Shown in pieces: positions 35,518-45,100 of a stretch of 64,000 bases of DNA. The DNA is from Rhizobium etli CFN 42. GTDB taxonomy: Bacteria > Pseudomonadota > Alphaproteobacteria > Rhizobiales > Rhizobiaceae. How positions within the stretch are numbered: the first letter of the stretch is position 1; each line of letters begins with the position of its first letter. The stretch is taken from positions 871,001-935,000 of the forward strand of contig NC_007761.1 of assembly GCF_000092045.1 (NCBI RefSeq). Direction: 5' to 3'. The notes under the pieces are model-generated. The model was given only the letters and a program-made list of their open reading frames with translations, was not told the origin of the DNA and made no database searches. The position numbers and the translations under genes were made by a program.

Positions 35518-36270
35518 GTGTCTAACGATCCGACTCATCAGTTCCTGATCCAGAAGATTGTGCCGATCGAAATCGGCGGAATTGATTTTTCGTTCACCAA
35601 CGCATCGCTCTTCATGGCCGCTTCGGCTGCCGTTGCCGCAGGCTTCCTTTATTTCTCGACCTCGAACCGCGCCATCGTGCCCGGCCGCTCGCAGTCGGTC
35701 GCGGAAATGTCCTATGAATTCATCGCCAACATGCTGAAGGAAGGCGCGGGCAAGCAGGGGCTGAAGTTCTTCCCGCTGGTCTTCTCGCTCTTCATGTTCG
35801 TGCTGACGGCGAACCTGCTCGGCATGTTCCCCTATTTTTTCACGATCACCAGCCAGATTATCGTCACTTTCGCGCTGGCGATCCTCGTCATCAGCACGGT
35901 TCTGATCTATGGCTTCTATAAGCACGGTTTCCACTTCCTGAATGTTTTCGTGCCCTCGGGCGTGCCGGGCATATTGCTGCCTCTGGTCGTTGCGATCGAA
36001 ATCATTTCCTTCCTGTCCCGTCCGATTTCGCTCTCCGTTCGTCTTTTCGCCAACATGCTCGCCGGTCACATCACGCTGAAGGTGTTCGCAGGCTTCGTCG
36101 CCTCGCTTGGAGCCCTCGGTGCCGTCGGTGTCGGCGGAGCCGTTCTTCCCCTCATCATGACCGTCGCCCTGACCGGTCTCGAGTTCCTCGTCGCCTTCCT
36201 CCAGGCTTACGTCTTTGCGGTGCTGACTTGCATGTACCTCAATGACGCGATCCATCCGGGCGGGCACTAA
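35518..36270 (+). CDS. atpB: F0F1 ATP synthase subunit a
   Basis: The stator channel subunit of the F0 motor, 250 residues with about five to six membrane segments. The essential Arg lies in the [17 protein letters not shown] block. The start is GTG 35518, preceded by AGAGAGA. It follows atpI and precedes atpE, the order usual for Alphaproteobacteria. Confidence 0.96.
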   Translation: MSNDPTHQFLIQKIVPIEIGGIDFSFTNASLFMAASAAVAAGFLYFSTSNRAIVPGRSQSVAEMSYEFIANMLKEGAGKQGLKFFPLVFSLFMFVLTANLLGMFPYFFTITSQIIVTFALAILVISTVLIYGFYKHGFHFLNVFVPSGVPGILLPLVVAIEIISFLSRPISLSVRLFANMLAGHITLKVFAGFVASLGALGAVGVGGAVLPLIMTVALTGLEFLVAFLQAYVFAVLTCMYLNDAIHPGGH

Positions 36271-36338
36271 GGATAACGACAACGACGTCTCCAGGGCGTC
36301 AGTCATTCGCCGCAACAACCATTTCAAAGGAGTTCAAC

Positions 36339-36566
36339 ATGGAAGCGGAAGCAGCAAAGTTCATCGGTGCAGGCCTGGCTTGCTTTGGTATGGCCGGTAC
36401 GGCTCTCGGCCTCGGCAATATCTTCGGCAGCTACCTCTCCGGCGCTCTGCGCAATCCGTCTGCCGCTGACAGCCAGTTCGGCCGTCTGGTATTCGGCTTC
36501 GCCGTTACGGAAGCTCTGGGCATCTTCTCGCTGCTCGTCGCTCTCCTCCTCCTCTTCGCTGTCTGA
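36339..36566 (+). CDS. atpE: F0F1 ATP synthase subunit c
   Basis: The proteolipid of the rotor ring, 75 residues in two hydrophobic helices joined by the polar RNPSA loop. The proton-carrying acidic residue is the Glu in the second helix ([20 protein letters not shown]). The Gly-rich first helix fits a c-ring. AAAGGAG lies ahead of the ATG. Confidence 0.97.
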   Translation: MEAEAAKFIGAGLACFGMAGTALGLGNIFGSYLSGALRNPSAADSQFGRLVFGFAVTEALGIFSLLVALLLLFAV

Positions 36567-36643
36567 TATCGGCGGATAGATGGATCACGGCCTGCGACCG
36601 CAAGCCGTGATCCTTTGCATTTGCAGTCCACCTGGAGGTGAGC

Positions 36644-37267
36644 ATGTTTTTTGTGACCCCGGCTTACGCTGAAGAAGCACCGGCGGCAGCGACCGGCACG
36701 GATGCGCATGCCGCTCCGGCCGCAGGCGAGGTCCATACGGAGACCGGCGTTGCCGAAGGCGAACACGCCCGCGGCCCGTTCCCGCCTTTCGATTCGACGA
36801 CCTACGCGTCCCAACTGCTCTGGCTGGTGATTACGTTTGGCGTCTTCTACCTCCTTATGCAAAAGGTCATCGCGCCGCGCATCGGGGCGATTCTCGACCA
36901 GCGGCACAAGCGCATCTCCCAGGACCTGGAAGAAGCAGGCCGCTTGAAGGCGGAAGCCGACGCGGCCGTCCAGACCTATGAAGGCGAACTGGCCGCTGCC
37001 CGCGCCAAATCCCACGCGATCGGCTCCGCCGCCCGCGACGCCGCCAAGGTCAAGGCCGAAGAGGATCGCCGCACCGTTGAGGCCAGCCTGTCGGAAAAGA
37101 TCAAGGCTGCCGAAGCCCGGATCGCCGACATCAAGGCCAAGGCTTTCGCCGACGTCGGCACCATTGCCGAGGAAACGGCGGCCGCGGTCGTCGAACAACT
37201 GATCGGCAGCACCGCTGCGCAGGCAGACGTCGCCGCTGCCGTCGCGGCCGCCAAGAAGGAGGTTTGA
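36644..37267 (+). CDS. atpG: F0F1 ATP synthase subunit b' (second b-type subunit)
   Basis: One of two stator b-type subunits, 207 residues. An Ala/Glu-rich, exported-looking N-terminal ~45 residues precede one membrane helix ([20 protein letters not shown]), then a long Ala/Glu/Lys coiled coil. ATG 36644 is chosen: GGAGG lies five bases upstream, whereas GTG 36638 overlaps that site. The stop is three bases before atpF. Naming varies (atpG, atpX or atpF2). Confidence 0.93.
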   Translation: MFFVTPAYAEEAPAAATGTDAHAAPAAGEVHTETGVAEGEHARGPFPPFDSTTYASQLLWLVITFGVFYLLMQKVIAPRIGAILDQRHKRISQDLEEAGRLKAEADAAVQTYEGELAAARAKSHAIGSAARDAAKVKAEEDRRTVEASLSEKIKAAEARIADIKAKAFADVGTIAEETAAAVVEQLIGSTAAQADVAAAVAAAKKEV

Positions 37268-37270
37268 TCG

Positions 37271-37762
37271 ATGGAATTTCATTTCGACGCGACTTTCTTC
37301 GCATTTGTCGGTCTCATCCTCTTCCTGGCACTGGTCGTCTACCTCAAGGTTCCCGGGATGATGGCACGCTCGCTCGACGATCGCGCCGACCAGATCCGCA
37401 ACGAACTGGCTGAGGCCAAGCGCCTGCGCGAGGAAGCCCAGCATCTGCTCGCCGAATACCAGCGCAAGCGCAAGGAAGCGGAAGCGGAAGCCGCCCATAT
37501 CGTTGCCGCTGCCGAGCGCGAAGCCGAGATGCTGACCGCCGAGGCGAAGAAGAAGACGGAAGAATTCGTCGCCAACCGCACGGCGCTCTCCGAGCAGAAG
37601 ATCAAGCAGGCCGAGGCCGATGCGATGAAGGCGGTGCGTTCCGCCGCAGTCGACCTGGCCATCGCGGCCGCCGAAACGGTGCTCGCCAAGAAGGCCGACG
37701 GCAAGGTCCAGTCCGAGCTCTTCGGCAACGCCGTCGGCCAGGTCAAGACAAGGCTCAACTGA
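37271..37762 (+). CDS. atpF: F0F1 ATP synthase subunit b
   Basis: The second stator subunit, 163 residues. An N-terminal membrane helix (FFAFVGLILFLALVVYLKV) leads into a continuous coiled coil of Ala, Glu and Lys with the RLREEAQHLLAEYQRKRKEA pattern. It is the last gene of the F0 operon, and a terminator follows at 37784. No F1 genes are adjacent, as is usual in Alphaproteobacteria. Confidence 0.95.
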   Translation: MEFHFDATFFAFVGLILFLALVVYLKVPGMMARSLDDRADQIRNELAEAKRLREEAQHLLAEYQRKRKEAEAEAAHIVAAAEREAEMLTAEAKKKTEEFVANRTALSEQKIKQAEADAMKAVRSAAVDLAIAAAETVLAKKADGKVQSELFGNAVGQVKTRLN

Positions 37763-37783
37763 GCGGTAGCGTATAGAATGAGG

Positions 37784-37810
37784 AAAAGGCCGGGCATGTC
37801 CCGGCCTTTT
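37784..37810 (+). terminator. Rho-independent terminator of the F0 operon
   Basis: AAAAGGCCGGG pairs perfectly with CCCGGCCTTTT around a CATGT loop and is followed by CTGTTGTTG. It begins 22 bases after the atpF stop. Confidence 0.9.
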
Positions 37811-37877
37811 CTGTTGTTGAATACTCGATCTCGGGTCGCGGGCATACTGCTCCCTCTCGGTTCCCTCTTCTCCCCTC

Positions 37878-37916
37878 GGGGGTCCGAAGGACGGGTCGAG
37901 ACCCGTGGCTCGACCC
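37878..37916. repeat. 39-base hairpin repeat, copy 2
   Basis: This copy differs from 3899-3937 by one base in the loop (ACCCGTGG here). The GGGTCGAG/CTCGACCC stem is unchanged. Confidence 0.7.
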
Positions 37917-38084
37917 AGGTCGGCGCCCGTAGGGCGGATGAGGGGGCCGGGGAAGCCGGTCTTTCCAAATAAAGCCGATGCGGGTTTCGACCGTTCCAGC
38001 CTGGTATCGACGGTGTTCAGGGCGGTGGCGCGCGGCGTTACCGCTGGCGTGGCGGATAGGTTTTCCGTGAGCGTGTGCCGTGCG

Positions 38085-38117
38085 GCCCATCCACCTTCTC
38101 CCCGGCGGGGAGAAGAG
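38085..38117. repeat. Mosaic element of the CCTTCTCCCCG type
   Basis: ACCTTCTCCCCGGCGGGGAGAAGAG folds on itself through CTTCTCCCC/GGGGAGAAG. It shares this core with the two arms at 49851-50010. It fits the Rhizobium-specific intergenic mosaic elements described in the literature. Confidence 0.7.
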
Positions 38118-38200
38118 TATATGCCGTGGTCTCTCTTTTCCTCACGCGCCTCTTACGGTGCTCGTCCGGCTTCTCATTGCCCGGTTTTCTTCGAGCCGGC

Positions 38201-38890
38201 CTATTCGGGTATCAACTCGTCCATCTCAGGACCGTCCTCGCCCTTGCGCAGCGGTCTAAAGCTCATCCGGTGCAGCGAGCAGGGCCCATGCTTCTCGATG
38301 CCGGCGCGGTGCTGCGCCGTGCCGTAGCCCGCATGCGCGGCGAACCCGTAATCCGGGAACACATTATGGGCCCTTGCCATCATCCGGTCGCGCGTCACCT
38401 TGGCGACGATGGAGGCGGCGGCGATCGAGACGGATCGGGCATCGCCCTTGACCACGGCCTGTCCGGGGCAATCGAGGCCGGGAGGCACGTCGAGCCCATC
38501 CGTCAGCACGTAACTTGCGGGAATGGCGAGGCTGCAGATGGCGCGGCGCATCGCGTCCAGGCTCGCCTTTCGAATGTCAGTCTCGTCGATGCGGGTCGAG
38601 CTGGAGGAGGCGATGGAAACCGTCGCGGTCGCCAGGATTTGCACGAAGAGTTCCTCGCGCCGCTGCGCCGAGAGCTGCTTGGAATCGTTGAGGCCTTCAG
38701 GGATGCGCTTCGGATCGAGGATGACGGCAGCGGCCACCACAGGCCCCGCCAGCGGCCCGCGGCCTGCCTCGTCGGCGCCGGCGACCGGCCAGTGACCGGC
38801 CTTGCGGGCTTTGAGCTCGAGCTTGAAATCCGGCACGAGGGGGACCGTGTCGAAAAGCAGGGGAGAATCGGGTGGCGTGCGACGTTTCAT
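38201..38890 (-). CDS. rnhB: Ribonuclease HII
   Basis: Cleaves RNA in RNA/DNA hybrids and single ribonucleotides in DNA; 229 residues. The [18 protein letters not shown] signature (first two catalytic acids) and the LNDSKQLS block are present, then TDGLDVP with a catalytic Asp, and [17 protein letters not shown]. The start is ATG 38890 ([14 protein letters not shown]); a frame upstream to 38986 shows no family similarity. Downstream on the opposite side it faces atpF. Confidence 0.93.
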
Positions 38891-39057
38891 GCGGCTGAAC
38901 CTCGCACGCCAACCCGATTTCCCGCAAGTCCCCGGGTCAGGGCGGCGGCCGGGGACGGTCCGGCGGATGGTGGCGGTCAGGGCCATCCGCGGGAATTGCG
39001 CTCGGGGCTCGAAAACAGGGCGGTTTTTCTGAGCAGCCGATGCGCAAGCTTAAAAAA

Positions 39058-40215
39058 TCAGAGCAGCGACAACTGCACGCCGCTGCCATCCGGTGGCACG
39101 AACAGATCGTCGCGCAGAGGCACGCTGCGCCGCGTCAGCTCGAAGCGTCTCGCCGCCATTTCGAAGCGCCGGGCGATCTGCCAGGCATAGGGGCCGGCGC
39201 CCTTCATCCGCTTGCCGAATTCGGCGTCGTAATCCTTGCCGCCGCGCATCGAGCGCACCAACGACATCACGTGCCGGTAACGATCGGGATAGTGCTGCAG
39301 CAGCCAGTCGCGAAAGAGTGGGCTGACTTCGAGCGGCAACCTGAGAATGACATAACTCGCCTCGGCGGCGCCGGCGGCCTTTGCCGATTCGAGGATGCGC
39401 TCCAGCTCGTGATCGTTCAGCGCCGGAATGAGCGGAGCGGCCATGACGGCAGTCTGGATGCCTGCCTCCGAGAGCGCATGAATGGTCTCCAGCCGTCGCG
39501 GCGGCGTGGCGGCACGCGGCTCCATTGCCCGGGCAAGTTTGCGGTCGAGGGTGGTGACCGAGATGCCGACGCGCACCAGGTTCTTGCCGGCCATCTCCTG
39601 CAGAATGTCGAGATCGCGCAGGATCATTGCCGACTTGGTGACGATCGACACCGGATGGTTCGCCTTGTTCAGCACCTCGAGGATGCCGCGCATGATGCGC
39701 CATTCCTTCTCGATCGGCTGATAGGGGTCGGTATTGGTGCCGATCGCGATCACCCGGACCTTGTAGCCCGGCTTGGCGAGCTCGCGCTCTAGCAGCTTCG
39801 CCGCATCGGGCTTGGCGAAGAGCTTCGTCTCGAAATCGAGCCCTGCCGAAAGCCCCATATAGGCGTGCGTCGGCCGGGCGAAACAATAGATGCAGCCGTG
39901 CTCGCAGCCGCGATAGGGATTGATCGAGCGGTCGAAGGAAGTATCTGGCGATTCGTTGCGGGTGATCGCGGTGCGCGGCTTTTCGATCTGCACCTCGGTC
40001 TTGAACGGCGGCAGCTCTTCCAGCGTCTGCCAGCCATCGTCGAAGGTCTCCCGCTGCAGCGCTTCGAACCGCCCTGTCGGGTTCAGTCCCGCCCCGCGCC
40101 CGCGCCGTCGGTCGACCTCGACCCTAAGACCGGAGGACACGATCATCGCATCGGCAATATCTGCCGTATTGGCAGGCGCGAATGCGGCCTGCCCTGCCAG
40201 GGACTGCTCTCTCAT
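39058..40215 (-). CDS. Radical SAM protein, PA0069/SplB-like family
   Basis: A 385-residue radical SAM enzyme. The cluster motif CEHGCIYC (CxxxCxxC) is in the block INPYRGCEHGCIYCFARPTH. The family block VIAIGTNTDPYQPIEKEW is followed by SIVTKSAMILRDLDILQEM. The family is related to spore photoproduct lyase, but the substrate is unknown. The start is ATG 40215, preceded by GGGAGAATCC, rather than 40302. Confidence 0.88.
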   Translation of the reverse strand: MREQSLAGQAAFAPANTADIADAMIVSSGLRVEVDRRRGRGAGLNPTGRFEALQRETFDDGWQTLEELPPFKTEVQIEKPRTAITRNESPDTSFDRSINPYRGCEHGCIYCFARPTHAYMGLSAGLDFETKLFAKPDAAKLLERELAKPGYKVRVIAIGTNTDPYQPIEKEWRIMRGILEVLNKANHPVSIVTKSAMILRDLDILQEMAGKNLVRVGISVTTLDRKLARAMEPRAATPPRRLETIHALSEAGIQTAVMAAPLIPALNDHELERILESAKAAGAAEASYVILRLPLEVSPLFRDWLLQHYPDRYRHVMSLVRSMRGGKDYDAEFGKRMKGAGPYAWQIARRFEMAARRFELTRRSVPLRDDLFVPPDGSGVQLSLL

Positions 40216-40354
40216 CGGATTCTCCCGCGGCGAAAAGCCTTTGCCTCCGCCCGTTTCGATGATTAAATTCCTATCGGCAAAATGAGAACAATGCAAGAAC
40301 AAAATGCGGAAAAGGGTGCTGGCAAATAATTGTGCGGCGCATTATGAATAATCG

Positions 40355-40873
40355 ATGTTGACTGTTGTTCTCGAATGCCAGGATCAGGAATCCGAACTGG
40401 CGCAGACCTTATCGATACTCGTGGCAGGCGCGGTGGAAGGGCTCGTCAGCGATGTGATCGTGCTCGATCACGGCTCGCGCGACGGCACCTCGCGGGTCGC
40501 CGACGCCGCTGGCTGCCGTTTCCATTCACAATGGGATATCAAGGACATCGTCCGCTCCGCCCGCGGCGAATGGCTGCTCTTCGTCGAGCCGGGCGCCAGG
40601 CCGCAGGCCGGCTGGATCGATGAGATCGCCGAATATGTGGCTCTGAACAAGACGCCGGCCCGCTTTACTGCCTCACGTGGCTATCGACGCTCCTTCTTCC
40701 AGCGCGTCGCTCGCGCCCGGCCGCCGCTGGAGCTCGGGCTGTTGATGTCGAAGAACCAGGCACTCGCCGCCGCCAGAAGCGGGATGCCTGTTGCTGACTT
40801 CGCCAAGGGCCAGAAACCGCGAAAGCTCGCAAGTGAACTCATTCCCTCCTGGGTGGCGCGTGCTGCGCGCTGA
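40355..40873 (+). CDS. Short glycosyltransferase family 2-like protein
   Basis: A 172-residue protein resembling the first half of a GT-A glycosyltransferase: VVLECQDQESELAQTLSILV, VIVLDHGSRDGTSRVADAAG, then ARGEWLLFVEPGARPQAGWI. A DxD-type motif is not seen, and acceptor-domain residues are absent, so activity is uncertain. It may be a short family member or a degenerate paralogue. It lies alone between two intergenic regions. Confidence 0.72.
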   Translation: MLTVVLECQDQESELAQTLSILVAGAVEGLVSDVIVLDHGSRDGTSRVADAAGCRFHSQWDIKDIVRSARGEWLLFVEPGARPQAGWIDEIAEYVALNKTPARFTASRGYRRSFFQRVARARPPLELGLLMSKNQALAAARSGMPVADFAKGQKPRKLASELIPSWVARAAR

Positions 40874-41272
40874 GCCGTTTTACGCTTGATGACATCTGGA
40901 TGTGGTTCATGGCTGTCCGGTGCAGACCCGCCGAAACCCCTTCCCAACCGCACCGCCGCACGTAACCTCCATCGTGACCATCCGTCGGAAGATAACAGCC
41001 AGTAAAGATCTCTCCCTTTGTCCCAGCCGGACACACAGCTTAGTCCCTTCCCCCTGTGGGTCCCATGTGGGGAGGGGTTTTCTATAATAGGCGGTCGCCG
41101 ATCCCGCTATCGCGCAAAGATGGCGCCCAATCGGGTTTCGCGCTATAATTCGCCCATGGCGCCGTCGAAGCGCCTCGCTTCGCAACGGATGCCGTGGAAT
41201 GCCGGTGAACGGCAGAACAGGTCGGCGAAAAATCTCCTCTTCTGCCGGGTTTCCGGCGAAAGGAGGTGCGTC
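40874..41272. other. Intergenic region with mosaic repeat
   Basis: 399 bases. An imperfect inverted repeat (41045-41077) with CCCTTCCCCC and GGGGAGGGG lies in the middle. It resembles the arms of the 33389-33516 element. A TATAAT occurs near 41082 and another near 41143, which may serve the following gene. The open frame that spans this region is an in-frame extension of the small secreted protein and lacks support. Confidence 0.55.
41045..41077. repeat. Mosaic element fragment
   Basis: CCCTTCCCCCTGTGGG opposite ATGTGGGGAGGGG, separated by TCCC. It is related by sequence to the arms at 33389-33516. Confidence 0.6.
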
Positions 41273-41608
41273 ATGCCACTCGGTAGGATCTACGGCGTAC
41301 GCGGTAGGATCTACGGCCTGCTGGCCGTCATATTGCCGACATTGGTGATCGCGCATCCGCATTCGGCAGCATCGCAGACGATGCTCAGTTGCGCAGGCCG
41401 ATCCGACGTCGTCAGTTTCCTCGACAGGAACTTCGGTGAGAAGCTCACCGCGGTCGGTCTGGTCAACCAGAACGCCGTTCTTGAGGTCTACGCCGCCAAG
41501 AGCGGCACTTGGACCCTCGTCGTCACGGATGTTCACGGCATAAGCTGCATCCTGCTGTCGGGTGATAGCTGGGATTCGATGCCGGCTCTGCCTGGCATTG
41601 CCACATAA
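41273..41608 (+). CDS. Small exported protein of unknown function
   Basis: A 111-residue product, start ATG 41273 with AGGAGG seven bases upstream. The N-terminus is basic and contains a direct duplication (GRIYGV-RGRIYGL), followed by a hydrophobic segment (LLAVILPTLVIAHPHSAASQ) that is probably a signal peptide. The mature part has two Cys residues (SCAGRSD and SCILLSG) that may form a disulfide. I do not recognise the family; such small exported proteins are frequent in rhizobia. Confidence 0.72.
   Translation: MPLGRIYGVRGRIYGLLAVILPTLVIAHPHSAASQTMLSCAGRSDVVSFLDRNFGEKLTAVGLVNQNAVLEVYAAKSGTWTLVVTDVHGISCILLSGDSWDSMPALPGIAT
41282..41317 (+). repeat. Direct repeat of 15 bases, 21-base period
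   Basis: GGTAGGATCTACGGC occurs twice, separated by six bases (GTACGC), inside the signal sequence of the small exported protein. It encodes GRIYG twice, in frame. Confidence 0.8.
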
Positions 41609-41688
41609 CAAATCAGCGCGTCGACCCCCAAAAGTCTGAATCGGATTGTCGACGGCGCGACCGCGGCACTGTAACGGCAGCGCCAGTC

Positions 41689-42243
41689 CTATTTCTTCGC
41701 GCCGCGTTTCAAATGCTCGTCCAAGCGCGGCATGATCTCGACGAAGTTGCACGGTACGCTGCGATAATCGAGCTGTGCTTTCAGGATCCCGTCCCAGGCG
41801 TCCCGGCAGGCGCCGGGCGAGCCGGGCAGGGCGAAGATGAAGGTGGAGTTGGCAACGCCCGCGGTGGCGCGCGACTGGATCGTCGCCGTGCCGATCTTAT
41901 CGTAGGAAATGCGGTGGAAGACGGTGGAAAAGCCGTCCATGCGCTTTTCGAACAGCGGTTCCAGCGCCTCGGGCGTCACGTCTCGGCCGGTAAAGCCGGT
42001 GCCGCCTGTGGTGATGACGACATCGATCTCATCCCGCTCGGTCCAGGCTTTGACCTGAGCGGCGATTTTCTCCCGTTCGTCGGGCACGATCGCCCGCTCG
42101 ACCAGTCTATGGCCCGCCTCGGCGATCCGCGCCGCCAGCGTATCGCCGGATTTGTCCGTCTCGGGCGTGCGCGTATCCGAGACGGTGAGAATCGCAATCC
42201 CGACGGCGATGAAGGGCCGTTTTTCGTCCAAACCTGCCATCAC
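41689..42243 (-). CDS. moaB: Molybdenum cofactor biosynthesis protein B
   Basis: Adenylates molybdopterin or supports cofactor assembly, depending on species. The 184-residue protein has the MPT-binding signature VITTGGTGFTGRDVTPEALE and the N-terminal IAILTVSDTRTPETDKSGD. The C-terminus (RLDEHLKRGAKK) is short. Its ATG overlaps the ispE stop by four bases (ATGA arrangement), so the two are coupled although metabolically unrelated. Confidence 0.92.
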   Translation of the reverse strand: MMAGLDEKRPFIAVGIAILTVSDTRTPETDKSGDTLAARIAEAGHRLVERAIVPDEREKIAAQVKAWTERDEIDVVITTGGTGFTGRDVTPEALEPLFEKRMDGFSTVFHRISYDKIGTATIQSRATAGVANSTFIFALPGSPGACRDAWDGILKAQLDYRSVPCNFVEIMPRLDEHLKRGAKK

Positions 42244-43124
42244 ATGCCTCCCGAAACCGTTTCCGTCGCCTGGAAATACCAGTCGGGCCGCGCCTCGTGA
42301 AGAGCCGCCGCCGCATCTCGCGCGGCGGCCATGTCGGCAAAGATCCCGAAGCAGGTGGCGCCGGAGCCCGACATCCGAGCAAGAAGAGCGCCCTCAGCCT
42401 GCAGCATCGCCGAGATCGCCGCAATTTCGGGCACGGCTTCGCGCGCCGGCGGCTCCAGGTCGTTGCGGGCCGCGCCAATCGTCGCGAGCCAGCCGGCGGT
42501 CTGTGCGAGCGTCAGGGGCGGATTGTTTTTTGCCTTGAGCCGGCGGAAAACCTCCGGCGTCGAAACGCCCTTCAGCGGGTTGGCAAGCACCATGGCAAAG
42601 GCCGGCAGATCGGGCACGGCTTCGATCTCCTCGCCGATGCCGCGGGCAATCAGCGGCCGGCTCTCGAGGCACATGGGCACGTCGGCGCCGAGCTTCAGCG
42701 CCAGCGTTGCCAGCGCCGCGACCGGCAACCGCGTGCCCCAGAGGCGCATTAGCCCCCGCAAGGCCGCGGCCGCATCGGCCGAGCCGCCGCCGATGCCGGA
42801 AGCAACAGGCAGGTTCTTCTGGAGGTGGATGTGAACGGGGAAGGCAAGGGTGCCGACCGCCTCGCGCAGGAGATCGCGCGCTCTGATCACCAGATTGGCG
42901 CCGCCGTCGCCGGCAAGCGTCTCGCCGAAGCGGCCCGACAGGGTGAAGGCGTCGGCCTGCGCGGGCAGGAAACCGAGCCGGTCGCCGCAATCTGCGAAGG
43001 TCACCAGCATATCGAGCAGGTGATAACCGTCCGGCCGCTGGCCAGTCACATGCAAGGCAAGATTGATCTTCGCGCGCGCCTCTTCGGTAACGCCGAAAGC
43101 GTCGGCCAAGCCCTGCTCAGGCAT
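42240..43124 (-). CDS. ispE: 4-diphosphocytidyl-2-C-methyl-D-erythritol kinase
   Basis: The fourth step of the MEP isoprenoid pathway; 294 residues, GHMP kinase fold. The ATP loop is PVASGIGGGSADAAAALRGL (about 96-115); the N-terminus AKINLALHVTGQRPDGYH is typical of IspE; the C-terminal MSGSGATCFGIF forms the third motif. It is in the minus-strand series downstream of the polyprenyl synthase and TPR genes, which links two isoprenoid enzymes. It ends by overlap with moaB. Confidence 0.95.
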   Translation of the reverse strand: MPEQGLADAFGVTEEARAKINLALHVTGQRPDGYHLLDMLVTFADCGDRLGFLPAQADAFTLSGRFGETLAGDGGANLVIRARDLLREAVGTLAFPVHIHLQKNLPVASGIGGGSADAAAALRGLMRLWGTRLPVAALATLALKLGADVPMCLESRPLIARGIGEEIEAVPDLPAFAMVLANPLKGVSTPEVFRRLKAKNNPPLTLAQTAGWLATIGAARNDLEPPAREAVPEIAAISAMLQAEGALLARMSGSGATCFGIFADMAAARDAAAALHEARPDWYFQATETVSGGM

Positions 43125-43136
43125 CGGTCGCGCCTG

Positions 43137-44969
43137 TCAGGACTTCTTGTCGACCGGCGGCGGCGTGACCGGCGCCGGATCCGGCTGCTTCTTGTCGGCC
43201 GCCTTGGCATCATCGGCGGCGGGCAGGCCGTTTGCGACCTTTTCCTTGATCTTCGGAATTTCGGCCGCTTCAGGCTCGGAGGCGAGCGCCCGGTTCCACT
43301 GATAGACGGCTTCGAGCTTGCGCCCGACGCGCCAGTAGGCATCGCCGAGATGGTCGTTGATCGTCGCGTCGCCGGCCTTGATCTGTGCGGCCCGCTCCAG
43401 CTCGTCGACGGCGTCGTCGAAGCGGTTGAGGCGGAAATAGGCCCAACCGAGCGAATCGATGATGTAACCGTCGTCAGGGCGAAGATCGACGGCCTTCTTG
43501 ATCATGGCAAGGCCTTCGTCGAGGTTCCGATTCATGTCGATCCAGGAATAGCCGAGATAGTTCAGAACCTGCGGCTGATCGGGATTGAGTTCGAGTGCCT
43601 TGCGGAAATTCGGCTCCGCCTGGTCCCACTTCTTCAGCCGCTCATAGGCGATGCCGCGCTGGAAGAAGACGCTCCAGTTGGCGCGGCCGGGGATCGGGCC
43701 GATCGCTTCGACCGCCTTGTCGTAATTGGCGGCCATCGCCTCGTAATCCTTGGCGTCGGAGAGCACGCTGCCATAGGCAAGGTAGCTGCGGATGTCCTTC
43801 GGGTCGGAGGCGATCAGCGCCTGCAGATGCTTGCGCGCCTCGTCGACCTTGCCGCCCTGGGCAAGGGCTAGCCCGAGCTGCAGCTCGGAGATGCGCCGCA
43901 TCGGCGAATTTTCCGGCACCTTCTTATAGAGCGCGATGGCGCGGTCCATCTGGTTCTGCTTTTCGGCAATACCGCCGAGCAGCACCAGCGTATCGGCACT
44001 GTTCGGATCCAGTGCATTGGCGGTCTGCAGGTAGAGCGAGACGATGTCCTCGGCGCCGTCGCGGTTCAGCGCGCCGCCGACCGAAAACAGCACGCCGGCG
44101 GCCCCTTCTTCGGCGGTCTTGACCTGCTGTTCCTGCTTCTCGCCCTTCTCGATGCTGTCGCGCAGCGCATTCAGCGGCGCGTAATTCGGCAGCAGGTTGT
44201 CGCCGACCGAAACAGCGTCGAGCGCCTTCTGCTTGTTGCCCTGCGCCGCCTCCAGGCGGGCAAGCGCCATCACCGCGCGCATGAACGTGTCGGGCGCCGT
44301 CGCACCGCCTTCCTTGTCGAGCACGGCATCGTTCAGATGCTGGCGGGCCGATTTCACGTCGCCTGTGACGACGGCGATCGCGCCGGCATTGTAATTCTGG
44401 AAGATGCGGACCCAATCCGGCCCCTTCATCTTCTCGACCATGGCAAGCGCTTCCTTGCCGCGGCCGGCGCCGACCCGGGCCCAGGCGAGCAGCAGGTCGT
44501 TCATCATCCGGTCGAGATCATTCGGCCCTGTATATTTCAGGATCGATTCGGCGGCCTTGTAGTCATCGCGGCGCACGGCATCCATGCCGCGCACGATGGT
44601 GGTGATGCGCTCGACCGAGGGATCGCCCTTCAGGTCGTTGGCATATTTGACGCCCTCCTTGATGTCGCCGTTGAGCAGCAGCGAGATCATCAGCCGCTGG
44701 CGAATCTCCGGATTGCCGGGCTCGATCTGCAGCGCCTTCTTGTAGAGTTCGATCGCCGTCTCGTAATCATGATCGACATCGGCGGTGCGGGCGGCGAGGA
44801 AGGCGCCGGAGAAGGTGGTGACGCTGTCGGCATCGAAGCTGTCGGTCTTGCCGGCATCGGCCGCCGTCTTGGCCGCATCCTCGGCGTTCACGCCGGCGAC
44901 GACGCCGAGCGAAAGAACAGCCGCCAATGCTGCGCTCGTAAGAAGACGGATGGCAAGTCTCTGCCGCAT
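43137..44969 (-). CDS. Exported tetratricopeptide repeat protein
   Basis: A 610-residue periplasmic protein. A signal peptide (MRQRLAIRLLTSAALAAVLS, cleavage near GVNA) is followed by TPR-type helices over almost the whole length. The clearest repeats are ELYKKALQIEPGNPEIRQRL near the N-terminus, and AEPNFRKALELNPDQPQVLN and YIIDSLGWAYFRLNRFDDAV near the C-terminus. The tail is Pro/Lys-rich. No catalytic domain is seen, so a scaffold role is likely. It is 12 bases upstream of ispE. Confidence 0.87.
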   Translation of the reverse strand: MRQRLAIRLLTSAALAAVLSLGVVAGVNAEDAAKTAADAGKTDSFDADSVTTFSGAFLAARTADVDHDYETAIELYKKALQIEPGNPEIRQRLMISLLLNGDIKEGVKYANDLKGDPSVERITTIVRGMDAVRRDDYKAAESILKYTGPNDLDRMMNDLLLAWARVGAGRGKEALAMVEKMKGPDWVRIFQNYNAGAIAVVTGDVKSARQHLNDAVLDKEGGATAPDTFMRAVMALARLEAAQGNKQKALDAVSVGDNLLPNYAPLNALRDSIEKGEKQEQQVKTAEEGAAGVLFSVGGALNRDGAEDIVSLYLQTANALDPNSADTLVLLGGIAEKQNQMDRAIALYKKVPENSPMRRISELQLGLALAQGGKVDEARKHLQALIASDPKDIRSYLAYGSVLSDAKDYEAMAANYDKAVEAIGPIPGRANWSVFFQRGIAYERLKKWDQAEPNFRKALELNPDQPQVLNYLGYSWIDMNRNLDEGLAMIKKAVDLRPDDGYIIDSLGWAYFRLNRFDDAVDELERAAQIKAGDATINDHLGDAYWRVGRKLEAVYQWNRALASEPEAAEIPKIKEKVANGLPAADDAKAADKKQPDPAPVTPPPVDKKS

Positions 44970-45100
44970 GAGGAAACCTTTCTTCGAGAGCGTCCGGCCA
45001 TGATGCCGGTCGCAAATCAGTTGCGATCACTGATTCATAACAGGATGGCTTTTTTGAAGCGGCGCCGCAAGAAAATCAGCCCGCGATCGAGAACGTTTGA

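Larger units (their letters stand above)
37763..38200. other. Intergenic region between atpF and rnhB
   Basis: 438 bases containing the operon terminator (37784), the second hairpin repeat (37878) and a mosaic element (38085). Frames here are short and unsupported. Confidence 0.6.

Noticed and set aside
41018..41272. N-terminal extension of the small exported protein
   Set aside because: It would read through a mosaic repeat and put the signal peptide in the middle; ATG 41273 has a strong ribosome-binding site.
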